This document shows positions 50,101-63,982 of a stretch of 64,000 nt of DNA, piece after piece (the first letter of the stretch is position 1; each line of letters opens with the position of its first letter). A program made the translations under genes and the position numbers. Source of the DNA: Chionis minor (lineage: Eukaryota; Chordata; Aves; Charadriiformes; Chionididae); the NCBI GenBank assembly GCA_013398295.1, contig VZSF01010483.1, positions 48,059 to 112,058 of the forward strand, written 5' to 3'. The notes under the pieces were generated by a model. The model saw only the letters and a list, made by a program, of their open reading frames with translations, did no database searches and was not told where the DNA came from.

Positions 50101-53100
50101 CATTTTTCATCAAGTGTCCCCCAGGAGTTCTTCAAGTTTTTAAAACTCAAGAAAATGAAAGATGGAAAGACAGACAAACAGAGACATCTTGGTGTGTTAG
50201 CTGCACTAGCAATTACGGATTTTTTTAAAATAAGCAGTAGTATAACATCTTACCTGGCAAAACTGTCACCACCATGAATTTGCTCAGGAGTCTAGGTATA
50301 TCGCATGATGACTCAGAAGATTTGGCTTCATGCACCAAATTAATCATGCTTTTACTGCAGAGACATGGGTAAGTCATCTTCAGTGTTCCTTTCTTTCTTA
50401 CTGTATTTCATACTAATGCTTTATTATTTCACATAGTTTTGCAAGGATAAAGACAGTGACCAACAAGTCACTTGCAGTGTGGAAAGAAGCAGCTCTTAAT
50501 ACGTAATGTGCTTTTTATATACTGTACCACAGATGTAGGGAAGGAACATGTACTTCCTAAAATGTTGGCTCTTTTCCTATTGCCAAAATATTCATATATG
50601 CACACAATATAACATTATCAGAAACTTGCAGGAGAGAGGAACTGCGACGTCTCAGAAGGCTGAAGGAGCGCTCTTTCCAGACTCTTGTCCTTGCACATTA
50701 TGCCACAACCTCATTATATGATTTTGTATTCTTTTGGCGCAGGGTCTGGGTGTCTGTCAGCAGAGGATTAGGACTTGGAAGTCTACAGCACACTGCTGAA
50801 GAAGCTGAGTAAATGGAGTGACAGAGCCCTGCATTCTCCTGCTGCCAGATAGGTTGGACACAAAAGATGTACGGAACCCTCTTTTCAGCAGGCTCCTCAG
50901 ACGTTGCTCTCTCATGTTTAACCTGGGCTTATCAACAAAAGAATCTCTTGAAGCTGTGAAATACATAGTTCACCAAAGCAGGAGCTTTAAAAATAATTTT
51001 GTTGCACACATTAAATAACTGCAAATGAAGAAGCTGTAAAAACTTAAATAGCTTGAGTAACTAGTGACATAATAATGCATTTTATATCTTCATTCCACTG
51101 TTAATCTTGGCTGCAGGTCATAAACAAAGCTTTTTAGTCTGACACCTGACTAGCACATCCCAATTTGAACTGAATTGGTCTGCCAGTCTGGCACATAGAA
51201 AGTGAATGTATTCATCACTATATACACACTTACTAAGATCTATGCTCTTTCCACAGAATCCTGGAAAACACAATTCACCAGATAATGTTAAAAAAATCAT
51301 AGTTAGTCTGAGACAGGTATGACTCAGTAAGAAAGCAATATAATCAGCACCCTTCAAGGCAGTGATTTCTGTAGACAGTGTCTACTATTGGCAATTCTAG
51401 AAATCAATTTTACAGATATTTTACTGTTAGAAATTTAAAAGAAGAGCTGCACAAATTTAGAATAACAAATGTGGTCTTACTGAAATGTTATTAAAATTAA
51501 TACAAATGGCTTGTCTAATGATAGAACTATTATAGACAGTGATCAACAAAGAGCCATAAATAGTACTGATTTGTCCTTCAATTGCACCATTCCAATCAAT
51601 ATTAGGTGTAGTCACAAAATTAACAACTTGCTCAGAAGTGTATCTTCTAGGAAAGGGAATAATATTCACAGAGATTAAATATTACAGTTTACCACAAAGC
51701 AAATCCCAGTGCATTGATTTTGTCAAAAATACCTTGATTTTAAGCTTACAGTCGTATCTACTGCTGTCCATTTTATTTTATAGATTCAGAAGCTACCTGA
51801 AAAACAAGAAAAATTTACCTCAGAGATACATGGATTGCTCCGCATAATTGCTCTTGGCCAGATTCTGTATCTCTTAGAACCAAGCAAAACAAAAGAAAAC
51901 TTGGCAAAAAAACCCAATCCTATGACTCTTTAAGGTGCTTAAAAAAACTGTAATGATAAGTAATAAGACTTCATTATTTATAAAAAAATTCTCTATTAGT
52001 TTTGAGCTGACCAGTGAGTTTATACAGATTTCAAATCTGTACCTTCAGTAGAAACCTCTATACCTTTTGGGTTTTTGTTATATCTTCGTTCCTTCCTCTC
52101 CCTGCTTCCCCTGATATATCATCCTTAAATACTCATTGCACTGTTTTCTGTCAATACAGAAACATCTAAAGAATGAGTGAATCTCTAACTTGATGAAAAA
52201 TAAACTATGTACTGATGAAAAGTATGGGTGTTATGGTTTCACAGGAAGTAAAGCACAGCTCAGGACAATCCCGTAACACTTTCGCCATCCCCTTCAGAAA
52301 AGAAGGGAAATTATTACCTACCTACTACCTGTCAAAGCTGTTATCATACATCATGGCAACATAATTAGCATTCCTGTCTAGCAGTGATATACTAGGGTAA
52401 CTGAACTGGAGGCAATCCCCTTTTCATGTGGTAAAAGCTGAATAGGATCCCAAGTAACATAGATCTGAAAACATTCTTGCTCCGTGTTGTTGCTACAGGA
52501 AGTTTCCTAACATTTCAATTCTCACTACCACACCTCAGGACAGTGGGACACCATCCAAGAGCAGAATTATTTGTCTCCAAAAGGTTTCAAATGACTTCAC
52601 TAATTGTTAGCAAAATAAAACATAAAAAAATCTTACTCCCTCTCTGTCAGGAAATACACTGCAGTGATATGCTGAAAGCCTTTGCATGGGACACTAATCC
52701 TAAAAAACTGTAGCCCCTCTGGATATGAGTGCAACCATCACGATACAATTTATCAGCTAAATCATTTTCTCCTTCTTCCAGATGGTTGGGGGTGGGAAGC
52801 AGCACCAGAAACAGAAGTGTCCCTTAACTGCAAAGTAATATTATGGAAAGGATTAATGGATAGGAAACAAACAGATATTTTCATTCATGTTCATTGTTGA
52901 AGTTTCAGGATGCTACAAACTCCCATATTAACCCTAGCCCTCGCTAAACAAGTCTACATCACTTATTATGGAAAGGGAATGTTGATATTCCTTAAGTACT
53001 CTGAACGGGAAAAAAGTTGTACTAAAGACCATCGCATGCCCTTCAAGAAAGAATTCATGCTTCCTTGCAAAAGACTTCAATACCTTCTTCACACTGTTAA

Positions 53101-56100
53101 GCTTAAAAAAAAAAAAAGGCATGTCATACACTAGTAGCTTCACTACATAATGGTAAAACGCAGCATTACAACACTACCTCAGCAGGTATCTTTCCCCACA
53201 CACTTCACTTCCTGTGACATTTTAGGATATAAAGAAAAAAATGTACACATAACATCTTTATCAAAAAAAGCAACTGTACACCTCTTTCCCTCAAACTGCA
53301 TAAGGGCTTCATAGGGAAAAGTTTTTTGAAACATCAAATGATCAGCATTGGGCTTCCGATTCCTCAGGCAGGACTCCTGTCTCATAAGTCTTCCTAATAT
53401 AAATAGACAAAAATTGTATGTTATGTGACATTATACAGTTTTAGTAGCAGACTCACAGTATACACCTTTTGCCCTCTTTTGCTGTATGCTTCAAAGAGAC
53501 AAATCAAAATAAAGGGAACATCCATAAAATTACAGAACCAGTTAAAATGAAAGCATCATTTTGCTTACACCCCTGGTCTCAGGTTTATTTCTAGCCATTA
53601 GGAATAAGCACATCTTAACTTACATAAGAGGATGTAGTAGTCCCATCTCCACTGACTTTATCACATGACTTCCCTCCATGCTGTCACTTCTTATTCATTA
53701 GCCCTACTTCTTCCATAGAGTAGTCTTTTTAAAATTTACCTTCACCTTGCTTCCATTACTAAGGCCCTTGCAACACAACTTATTTGTTCTATTCTGACCC
53801 TGAACAGAGCAAAATAATTTTTGGTTGGTTGGTTTTAGCTAAACATTGTACTGACTTCGGCTCTTCGGCTATTCTAATTTCAGCTCTGCAAAACCTAGTT
53901 AAAGGGAGCCTCAAGTGATATTAATTTTGAGAAACACTTGCTATTAAGCATTGACCTTAAAAAAAAATATATTAGGAGTTCTCTATGTTTCTTAAGTTTG
54001 GAGTTATTGAACTGATTTCATGACTGTGCTGCATCTTCCACTCACAGCAGGCCCTTTACTGTTCTGTTTCTCACCTCAAAGGTCAAAATACCATTGATCA
54101 AAATGAAACAATTCATTAACTCAGTTTTAATCTTTTTTTTATCCAGCAGCTTTCTATCATTCACCAGCTTACCAGGAAACATCATCAGTGATGTCTTCAG
54201 TCCCATTCACAAGATGAGGACACATCAGCAAGAAGACTGAATGGTTGTGAAACTGGAATTTCACACTATTTTTCCTCTCCTTAAAAGCTGCTTCTAATGA
54301 TCGCTCCCTGCCAGTTTCTTTTCCCAATTTGTGCTTCTATTCAAAAAGAGAAATTTTAATCAAGACAAGACTTTCCACCAGTGTTCAGGTGATCTTAGAA
54401 ATGTGTTCCTGTTAGGTGCACATGAAATATCCATAGTTCATGGAGGAGAAGCAGGAATACAATCTCATTAGCAGGCAAGGACACAAAAGTATGAAGTAAC
54501 ACATAGCAAATGAAGTCACACATTATGATGTCAAGAGATGTTGTGGGGAAAAAAAAAGGAAAAATTCTGTTCAGTATTAATTCAGTAATAGAGATAGTGC
54601 TGACAAAAAAAACAATACTGAAGGTAACTCTACCAAAGATAGTAGCTTTGCGTGGCCAATGGACGAAATCATGAACCAGGCGTACGAAGGCTCCTGTCTC
54701 AAATTATCTATCTCTACCACAAGCAGAGACACTGCTGTGTAAAGCAAAAACTCTTTTTGTCATCAAGAAAGCTATATAAATATCTATCTTAATTACCATC
54801 ACTCTGAATAAAGGTGCATAAACCTGCCATTATCACTCTCACCAGGACACTGCTATTTCCAAAAGGCAATCATTTTAGGTAACAGTGAAAGATTTTTTTC
54901 CTGACCTTACTTTAGCTTCTGTATTGTCAGCTTCAGGATCCCTTTCATGGCTTGTGCATTTCTATTCTTTAAAAGTATTTTCTGAAGCATACTTTTATCA
55001 AAGTATGATAGTGTCTTGACAGTGGTTTCAGTTTTTCTGATTAGTGCTGAGTTGCCTTCGTAGTTAGCGTATATACACTTCTTTTCACAGTGTGTCCAAT
55101 TATTCCGGTTATTATGCATAGTGAGGGTCTCTCTTCAATCGGGATTTCAGTTACACTGTATCTTCATAGAATTTCTAACTTTCTAAACAGATATCTGTCA
55201 TCTCTTGGCTTACAGGAGCTAGGAGTTATATGTATTTACTGAGTCCATAAAACTATAGCCCATTTTTAAACCTGCTTCCAGCAACACATTTGTTCACATG
55301 CATTATAACAGTCTTGTCCGTATTGCAGTTTCTTCAAAGTTTAGACCTCATTTGAGAAAAACACAAAACTTTGAAGTTATATAGCAAATTATACCCCTCA
55401 AAAAATGTAAAGGTCACATTGTAGCATTTTAATGAACTTGTAAGCCCAAAGCAAACGGGAAACAATAAACAGTGGATATGGAGTATTCACAGTTTAATAA
55501 CGATGCTCAGATGCCCACGATCTCAGTACAATGTGATCGCTGTGCTGCCAGGAGTTCATTATGTGTTTGGCACAGGGCACCACACTGGCATGGCTGGCAG
55601 CAAGCGCTTGCTTCAACTCCTTTGCTGATACTTCCTAGCCCTGTTGTTCCTAGTTGATCTTACACAGCCAGTTTTATTGTAAAGCGTAGACTTTGTGCAG
55701 ACGGCTGCATTTTCATCCTGCTGCATGACTAAAACAGTTTGGGCTGTGAGCAGTGCCTACCCTGACATGCCTACCCATCAAGCTCTACTTCCTGCCCTGA
55801 GGTGCTACATATTTATTTTAAGTCCTTCTCATCAGAAATGGTGGTCTCTAGTAATTCAGAGACAAATCTGCATTTGCAGAAACCTTCACTAAAATGAACG
55901 CTGTAAGTGTGAATTCTTTCTGCTCACGGGAAATTCTTGGCATCCGTGAACTTTCACTGGGGTGAAACTGTCTCTGCGTGGGGGTCAGAATTGAGCCACA
56001 GCAGCTCTTGAAGGTGTAAATCAGCTTCTCTCACCTCTGAACTCCTTCATCTCTATACTACATTCAAGTCCTGGCTCTGTTAGGAATTTTCTTAAGGCAC

Positions 56101-59100
56101 TTCCTCTGTCAGCATGATATTCAAGACGATGAAATTCAGTTTCATGCTCAAGCATGTCCTAAGCTGCAAGGCTGTGGGATCTGACAGACTTCAAAATTCG
56201 GCAGCCTGTGAAGAAAACTTGCACAAAAAAAGCAGCAGCACAATATTTCTTTTTGGCTGGTTTATAAGTTACATTCAGCATTTCTCAGAATGATAAAAGG
56301 CAATGCATGAGGCCAAAAGCCACTGGTTGAATACAACACAGAAAGTGGGAGAAGAGGATATAATATTCTAGTTTTTGCTGGTGATACATCATTCATTTCT
56401 CTTCCTCTCACATCTGTGAAAAACAATCCATTAACTGTTAAAAGTTTCATGACTGAAAACACTTCCCAAAAAGCTTGCTGTCAGGCACCTGCAGGCCCTT
56501 TAGGTGAAAATGCATCCGTCTGAGCGCACCCATGAGAACACAGACTGAGAGGGCGTTCCTTTACGCGAGTTTATTCAGCTATGGCAGGTAAATACTTAAC
56601 CTGTCTGACTGTATAGTATTGATTAAAATAATTAAAGGATCACTGATTCACTGCTCTAGAGATTTTAGATTGATATGCAGAAGTGCACACTTAGTAGTAG
56701 CAAAGCTCAGGACAGCACAATATCGAACATTGTTCAGATTTACTTCCCCACGGCTTTTTTCCCAGTATAAAGGTTGTTACCTCATCACAATTAACCACAC
56801 CTTGTTCAGTTAATTACTCATGATTATGCCATTGCTAGAGAAATTTAAATATTATAGGGATTTTTCTAACTCAGAAAGCTGTTTCTAAAATACCTCCTCT
56901 AATCAAGCAGCAATTATGTTATTCCCCACTAACACCATGAGCATGTTGACCCAGCTAGTCATATTCTGGCAACCACAAAGAAAAAAAATACATAGCAACA
57001 GTGACTACTCCATAGAAACAACAGCTGTGGAACAAAAGGAAAATCCACAGAAACATTTTAAATGCTCGCACTTGGTCATTTCACTGCTTTGGGTTCTATC
57101 ATTTCAGCAAAAAAGGTTCTAGAAAAAAAACACAACACAGTTTTGAATGAAACAATAAATACATTATTTGTATATAAACACTTAAAATAATTTAAAAAAA
57201 AAAAAAAAGCTTAAAACTGTAAAGCCAGATAATAATAAATTGGGAAACTGGCCAGGGATAGGGTGTCTGAAAGAAACAAAGAGGCACAGAGATCATTACT
57301 GGCTCCCAACTGAGACTACCAAACAGCAGCAAACACTTCAGGGTGACTAACTACCCAGAAATTAACTTTAGGGAAATTTGTAGTAATGCCAACATATGGG
57401 GTGAGTACACTTATAACACTTATATAAGTCTCACTTCCACTTTTCTTCCAATAAATTGGTATCAAAATACAGGAATCGCTGAGGTAAAGCCATGCTGTTG
57501 CAAAATGCTGTTCTTGTTTCTGGGCTCCTACGCTGATTTTGTTACTTCATTTCTCCACCTGCTTCACCTCTGTTCTCATATCATAAACCTCTACATTCTC
57601 CTGTCAGCTCATATTGCTTCCTTCTTCCCCTACTCCCACCTGCTTTTAACTGTACCCTGGATCTTCCTTATATTGTCCTCTGCCTCTTCCGTATGACAAT
57701 CTTGGCTTTATTCCCTGGTCTCTTATTCCCCTTCTCAACATTCTCAGCTGATACCTTCGTCCTCCCACTCGTGGCCAGGGTACTCTGCGAGGAAGCAGGA
57801 CCTCAAGGAGATTTTTCTCACCGCCAAGCAGTCAAAAAAAAAAAAAAAATCAATGTGGATAAGGTGTCTCCAGTCAGAATATTGGAAAAGTCAGAGGAAA
57901 GCTGAAGACTAAATCATCCGCAAATGCTAATGACAGCCCTGACAACTCTCTGCACTGCACATGTAAACCACAGTTTCATTCTCAGCTGTAAAAAAAATTT
58001 GGTCAAGATACCAGCAACTGGAAAAATAGTATCCTGCATGAACAATCAAATAAATTTTGCTATCAGCTATGACTTAGATGACCCTTATATGTGGCACCAG
58101 CTGGAAAAAAATATGTTCAATTTCTACATTGTTTTCTCAGGCAAGGTAGTTCAGAGAATTTCTATCAAGCCTAAGACTTGCTGTGTAGCCTGCATTCACT
58201 CAAATAACCAATTTCTATTCAAACATTCCTCTTGTATTCCATGTTCAACTGAACTGAATTTCTGTATTTCCTTACAATGTGTTGGCGCCATATGCAGTGC
58301 TTTTTAAGGAGCTCATATATCTTCTTTCAAGAAAATGCAACTTTCCTGCTGTTAATTGTGGGTTTTAGCACATAACATTCAAGACACTATTGCTTAAAAC
58401 AACAGCTTTTTGCTTCTAGCTAGTGTCCATTCCAGACGTAACCATTTTCAGAAGTATTGCACTAACTTGGGCTTTAGGTTTCTTATGCCACTTTTAATTT
58501 TCATTAGAAATAGCTAAAGAATAATTCTATCTTACAGGTTTCTATAGTTATATTGCCAGTATATTCAGAATCTCCCATCAGCCAGTACAGTAGCATAATA
58601 TGCCCCTCAAAGATAAGCTGAAAAACAGCTGTACTACACTGGTTTGAAAACCATATATTTTTTTATTCATTCAAACACATATCCCTTGCTTAGAGACTAT
58701 CCAAGACAGAGGTTGGGTTTGTTTTTATGTGTCCCCAGAAAATACAAGATGCATGCTTGCATACAGTCTCACTGTAAATATTATCAATTTTCAAACATAT
58801 TATGATTAAGAACTTTCATTTTTTAAAAACACTTCAATATGTGCCTTTCAAGCACTCATTTAAGAGAGGATTATATCAAGGATTTTGCCTTTTTTTGTCT
58901 TTTTTATGTAGCAGCCATAAAATCATTCAGAATCCTCTGTTTCTTTTTTCAAGCTGTTAGTGTATTTCCCTTCTCACTCTTGTATTGTCAATAATGAAAG
59001 GGGAATGAGAGAAACCTGGAGCTGACACTTTCCTTTAAAAATAAGATTTCACAGTAAACATTTTATGCAAAACAACAACATACCTAGAGTTTTTAAAAAC

Positions 59101-59156
59101 AAGTAACTTCAAGGAAAACTTTCAGGCTAGTATTTTCGATGCAAGCAGGTTTTGAT

Positions 59157-59242
59157 TTTTTTTTTTTTTATGTATTTATTTTTTTTCTCGAGAAAAGTTC
59201 TGTTGCACTGAAAGGTATGCATGATTTTCTGGGTTTTTTTTT
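59157..59242. repeat. Two long T-rich tracts
   Basis: Two poly(T) runs with interrupting A, C and G lie about 60 bp apart. They could be A tails of minus-strand retrocopies, but no attached sequence could be recognised. Confidence 0.8.
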
Positions 59243-62200
59243 TTTCTTTTTTTGGTGGGGGAAGGGTCTATAAAAATTAAGTTAACAAACTTTTATTATG
59301 CCAAGGAAGTAATCTACGATGTTAACACAGTTCTGCCCTAATTATCTAGCTTTACAAAACTCTTTTACACACAATTCAAAGAAGCAGCAGCAAAAGGCCT
59401 GAACTATGCTCTTAATTCACCTCAATAAATGCTTTCACGAGCGAAGGTACACTCGGAAGACAAACTCTAAGGTTTTATTCTACTATTGTCATTTTCCATT
59501 ATGATTGTTTAGCTAAAGCAGCAAAATAAATTTGAACAGTTCAGGAAGTCAGAAAATGCAAGCACTTAAGACATATTTTGCTTACAAAAGTAATGTTGAA
59601 CAAATTAAAGAAATCAAGGTTATTAGCAAGTCAAATCTTTATGACTCATTATTGCTACTAGTTTATCTGCAGTGAGCTTTTTCCTTCTTTTTCCAAAGCC
59701 TACCTGCTGCAAAGGTACACACATGAGACCAGGCCAGGGTGTCTTTACAACACAAAAACCCTGAAATGACGACGTAAGGCCGCTCACCTCAGAAAAATAA
59801 ACCACATTTTGTATGGGATGTCTCTCTGCTCATTGTACCCCTGAGTCAAAAGACTGCTTTCACAGAATGTGTACAGCAACAAACCAAACTCATGAGTCCC
59901 TCATTAGGCTCCATCCCTGAGAAACTTCTCTAGCTTGGCATGCCCGCTTTCAGTGACAGCTGTTCTCTTGCTTGGGTACCCCGCACCTTCTCTATAATTA
60001 ATGACATTACCTCTGACACCATAGTGTTTCTATGCGTTGAAAGCTGAATGGACCTCACGTAGCAATCACGCTACACCTGCAATCTGTTGTTCCTGTTTTC
60101 CATTTGCCAGCAAAAATCAATTTTAGGCTTCTACAATAACCCCGAGAGCATTTCTTACAATATTAGAAATTATTTCATATGGTGTTCCAAAGTCAACTAT
60201 GGAAAAATAAAGCAACTGCACTGTCACTACTATTATTCAGGGCACTTGCATTAATGCCAGATTTAAAAAAAAAAAAAACCCTCACCCTTTGTTGTATAAC
60301 TAACAGTGCCAACATGATTTGAAATTTAACTCATACAGCAAAACCCTACCTTAGGCCACAAGAAACACTGTGCTATACAGCATTTGAGACATCTGCAAAC
60401 AAGACTGTTAATGATTTCTATCACTAGCACACCTGCTTTAAATCTCATGGAAATTAATTTGAAGGGGCCTGAAACTAGGCGTACTTAACTTACACAGAGT
60501 GCAGGATACACTCCTCACAATGCAATATGCTATATGAAGCTACTTGATCTTAGTTGTTAAGTTTAAAACAGGAACTGCCCATATACTAAAACCAAACCTG
60601 AGCAAAGAATTTTATCAAAAGGTAACATAACGTGAAAACGTACCTCTTGATAGCACATTCTTCTGAACAAGCAAACAAGCATGCAGTCAGTTATGGTAGC
60701 TTTCAGGATATCTTAAAGCTATTTTTGGAAAATTATACGTTTCTTTTATTATTATTCCCATATTGCTGTGCACACTTAAAGCCACAAATTTAAAAGAATT
60801 CCTACAGTTCTTATGAGCTACACTTATCCACTTATTCAATCACAGCTTAAGACCTAGAAGATGCCCTCTCTTGTATTGTTGACACAAGCTCGCACCATTT
60901 TTACATTCTCAACAATTACATCACTAATATTTCATACTACATTGCCTATTTTTAGCATAGCTATTGTTTTTGTCAAAATAAATAATATGCTCCTTTTCCC
61001 ATGTTAAAAATGAAAAAGTTTAAATCATGATAAACTTAGGAAAACAGAAAACCCATGTGTTTCTTTACTGAATTACCACTGAAGCAGTTATTACGTCTTG
61101 AGTTTCTTCAGTTTCTGAACAAATGTTCCAGATACGGAAAAGGCAAAAGACATTTATTCTCTGTATTCACTAACAGAAAAGATTATATGATCCATAACTT
61201 TTAAATAGATCAGCTCCCTCTAATGCAGCACAAGCTAAACATTGCAGTAGTTGTATGGAGCACTATCTCCAAAACTGTCTCTTCAAAAGTAAATTTAAAG
61301 CCTTAAATACCAGGAATGATCTGAAGGTAATAATAATTAAATTCAGTACTTTACTTCTTTAGAGGATGCATCCTCATGAACATTTGCAGTACCTGAACAT
61401 TAAACAGCAGTTTCATAGACCATATTTAATACTGAATAGCCTTAGATTTGGCCAATTTTCATTTGGACTCTTTCTTGAGCCTCAGAGGTCATTACTTTTT
61501 GCCTTATAGCATCACACATCTCTAGCTCTACAAATTTCATCAGACACAGCGGATGAACTTTTCAGCCTCCACAATAAGCCAATATATATGCTTTCCTGCT
61601 TAGACAGAGGCTGAATCAGTTCCATAAATACAGAAATAAGCTCCACTTTCCACAGACAATTCCCTAAGCCATTTAGCAATTGCTTCTACACAGATACCAA
61701 AGCAACTCGTTTGAAAAATAAAGGAAAAAAAAATAGTGTATGACACTCTCTCAAATAGCAAGTATTTAAAAATCTTTTAAAAACCCACACTTTTCACATA
61801 CATCTAAATGCATATATACTGAAACGTATGCAACTATGCTCCCTACATGTGGATTGTATTAGTTACATTTTTCAGTGTATCATGGAATAGAACCTGCTTG
61901 TTCTTCAGGTGCAAGCTATGGCTGGTGCTACAGTAGTTCCAGGTAAAGCTAATTTTGTGACAATTATGACTTTTCTGAACTGTTTGTCTCTGAACTGAGT
62001 GGCAAGGCAAGCCTTTGCTAGCAACACTAAGAGTAGGCCAAAATGTTAAAAAGGCATAGGGAAATAAAGGCAATGTTCTGAGGGAGGCTCAGATCTATCA
62101 AATAGTGTTTGTCAAGGAATAAAATAAAACCCCACTGTTGAGTCCAGCGCATTAGCCAGGATGAAGCACACCAGTGGAAGATGACATCTGAATGGCTGGC

Positions 62201-63385
62201 AAGCATAATTGCCTTCAGTGCAAAGGCAGATGTTATATTCTGTAGCAGAAGCTAGCTGAACACCAGAGAAAATACAGGAAGTTTTATCAATTAATGAATT
62301 TTTTTTAAAAAAAAAGAGAGAGAATTTATGTACATCTGTGCATGTTTAGAAGAAATCACGGAACCTGGTAACACACAGGAACAGAAAGTTATTCATGACA
62401 GACTGCACACCTCATGTCTGAGCAAAGTATTTCGAAAAATTCACAGTATGATCACTTTTCTAACTCATACTCTTTCTTATTTACTGCCTGAAATGGAGCA
62501 CGTACTCACTGCTCTCTACATACACAGATGATACTTTCTATGTATGGAAAGCAGTTTGACTATGAAATAAAACAAAGCTAAAGCACAATAACACTGGTAC
62601 TCTGAGTTATGTTAACTTGAACTGAAACAACAGCCTAATATGCTTTAAAATTTCTGCTACATGAATGAAGTTTTAACTATCACTTCCTTTTTCAATTTTC
62701 AGAGAAAAAGCCTTTTTCTGGACTACTTTGCTGACACCTAGTGAGCCTCGGCTCAAACAGCTTCAGGCATACGAGCTCCTAGAAAAAGAGAGGTGGTAAC
62801 AGAGCAGCTGTTCTTTTCATTCCTCTTGCAGTGAAATATTTTATATGACCATGTCTGAGATTCAGCAGGGTGCTGATTCGTTTATCAACTCAGAGGACAC
62901 TTTAATACCAATGAGATGTAAAAATGCGGAAAGATGATAAAGAGGAGAAAGGGAAAAGAAACACACTGAAAAGAAGTAATGGTCAAAGTCTTTCCCTCCC
63001 AGCCTAAGTACCTTTTAAAACGATGATTGACTCAAAGATATTTGCCAGTGGTTATGCTTCACATATTTAACTGGGATATCTCAGTGCCTGTAACTTCCAG
63101 TTAATGGCTCCTTTGTTGTTGTTGGTTTTTTTTTAATGTAAAATATAAACTACAAGTAACTCCCTTATTATTGTCTCAAAACTAATTCAGATCTAATCCT
63201 ATCATTACAATAGTATAAACATGTCACTTTATCCTTGGCTTAGTTTGGGAGAAATGCAATTTCACATGAGATTTTCAGCTTCCCTGAAGTGGCTTAATAT
63301 TGCTTAGGAAACAGGCATCAGTTAGATGAGATGGCATTTTCTGATGTCAAGGAATTCTGAAACTTACAACGGACACAGAAACAAT

Positions 63386-63447
63386 AAAAAAAAAAAAACA
63401 CACACACACAAAAAAAACCCCAAACACCCAGAAACACAAAACCAACC
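63386..63447. repeat. Poly(A)/(CA)n/A-C-rich tract
   Basis: An A12 run is followed by a short CA dinucleotide repeat, then A runs with CCCC and CCC clusters. Confidence 0.9.
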
Positions 63448-63982
63448 TCCTGGTTTAAATAGAGATTGAACAACTGCACCTGGTTTCTGACTACCTGTGA
63501 TAACAATGGTGAATATGACCACATTTTACTTCCCTGAAAAATGGCTCCAAGAGGTCATGATCATTAATCTTGCATAAAAATGGGAGAACAAATACTGCCA
63601 CCAACTGTCATGGAAGTCAGTCTCTTGAGAGCTGCTGGTCAGGAATTTTGAGGTTTCACTAAAAGAACTTACTGTCTTTCTGAAGTACATGGTTTAACTA
63701 ACTAAAATCTTACGAAATGCACAAACGTCTGGATGTTTAAAAACACCTATGCAGAGTTATGCTGCTCTAAACTCTCAGTATAACAAATTTAAGGTAATTA
63801 AACTTAACCTCGCTAACATAAAACAAGCCACGAAAGCAAACACTATGTAGTTGTGTCATAAACATAACAGAGATGCTAAGGATTGCCTAGGCTGAACATA
63901 ACTACAAAACAGTAGAGAAAACACAGTTCTGTGAGTGAAAGAAATTAGCTGGTGCCTACAGGGTGCACTTTTCTTCCGCTTC

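Larger units (their letters stand above)
47131..63982. other. Long unassigned AT-rich non-coding stretch
   Basis: About 17 kb without a recognised gene or transposon. It contains homopolymers (A runs at about 48197-48212, 53105-53117, 57194-57208, 57834-57849; T runs at 59157-59242), a CpG cluster at 56517-56567 and an A/C-rich tract at about 63386-63447. Two of the longest ORFs of the window (57343-57696 and 57924-58307, 117 and 127 codons, plus strand) fall here. I recognise no domain in either, and the first is hydrophobic mainly because the DNA is pyrimidine-rich. Confidence 0.6.

Noticed and set aside
50640..50970. Overlapping ORFs on both strands with slightly higher GC
   Set aside because: Neither product resembles a known protein or retroelement domain by eye; kept only as unassigned DNA.
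52208..52300. TGTTATGGTTTCACAGG, resembling an avian LTR start
   Set aside because: The following sequence has no recognisable LTR structure and no matching 3' end was found.
57343..57696. 117-codon plus-strand ORF with hydrophobic C-terminal half
   Set aside because: The hydrophobicity follows from pyrimidine-rich DNA (many CTT/TTC/CTC codons). No domain or family is recognisable, and this length is expected by chance in 64 kb.
57924..58307. 127-codon plus-strand ORF, the longest in the window
   Set aside because: No recognisable domain or splice context, and composition matches the background. A database search would be decisive.
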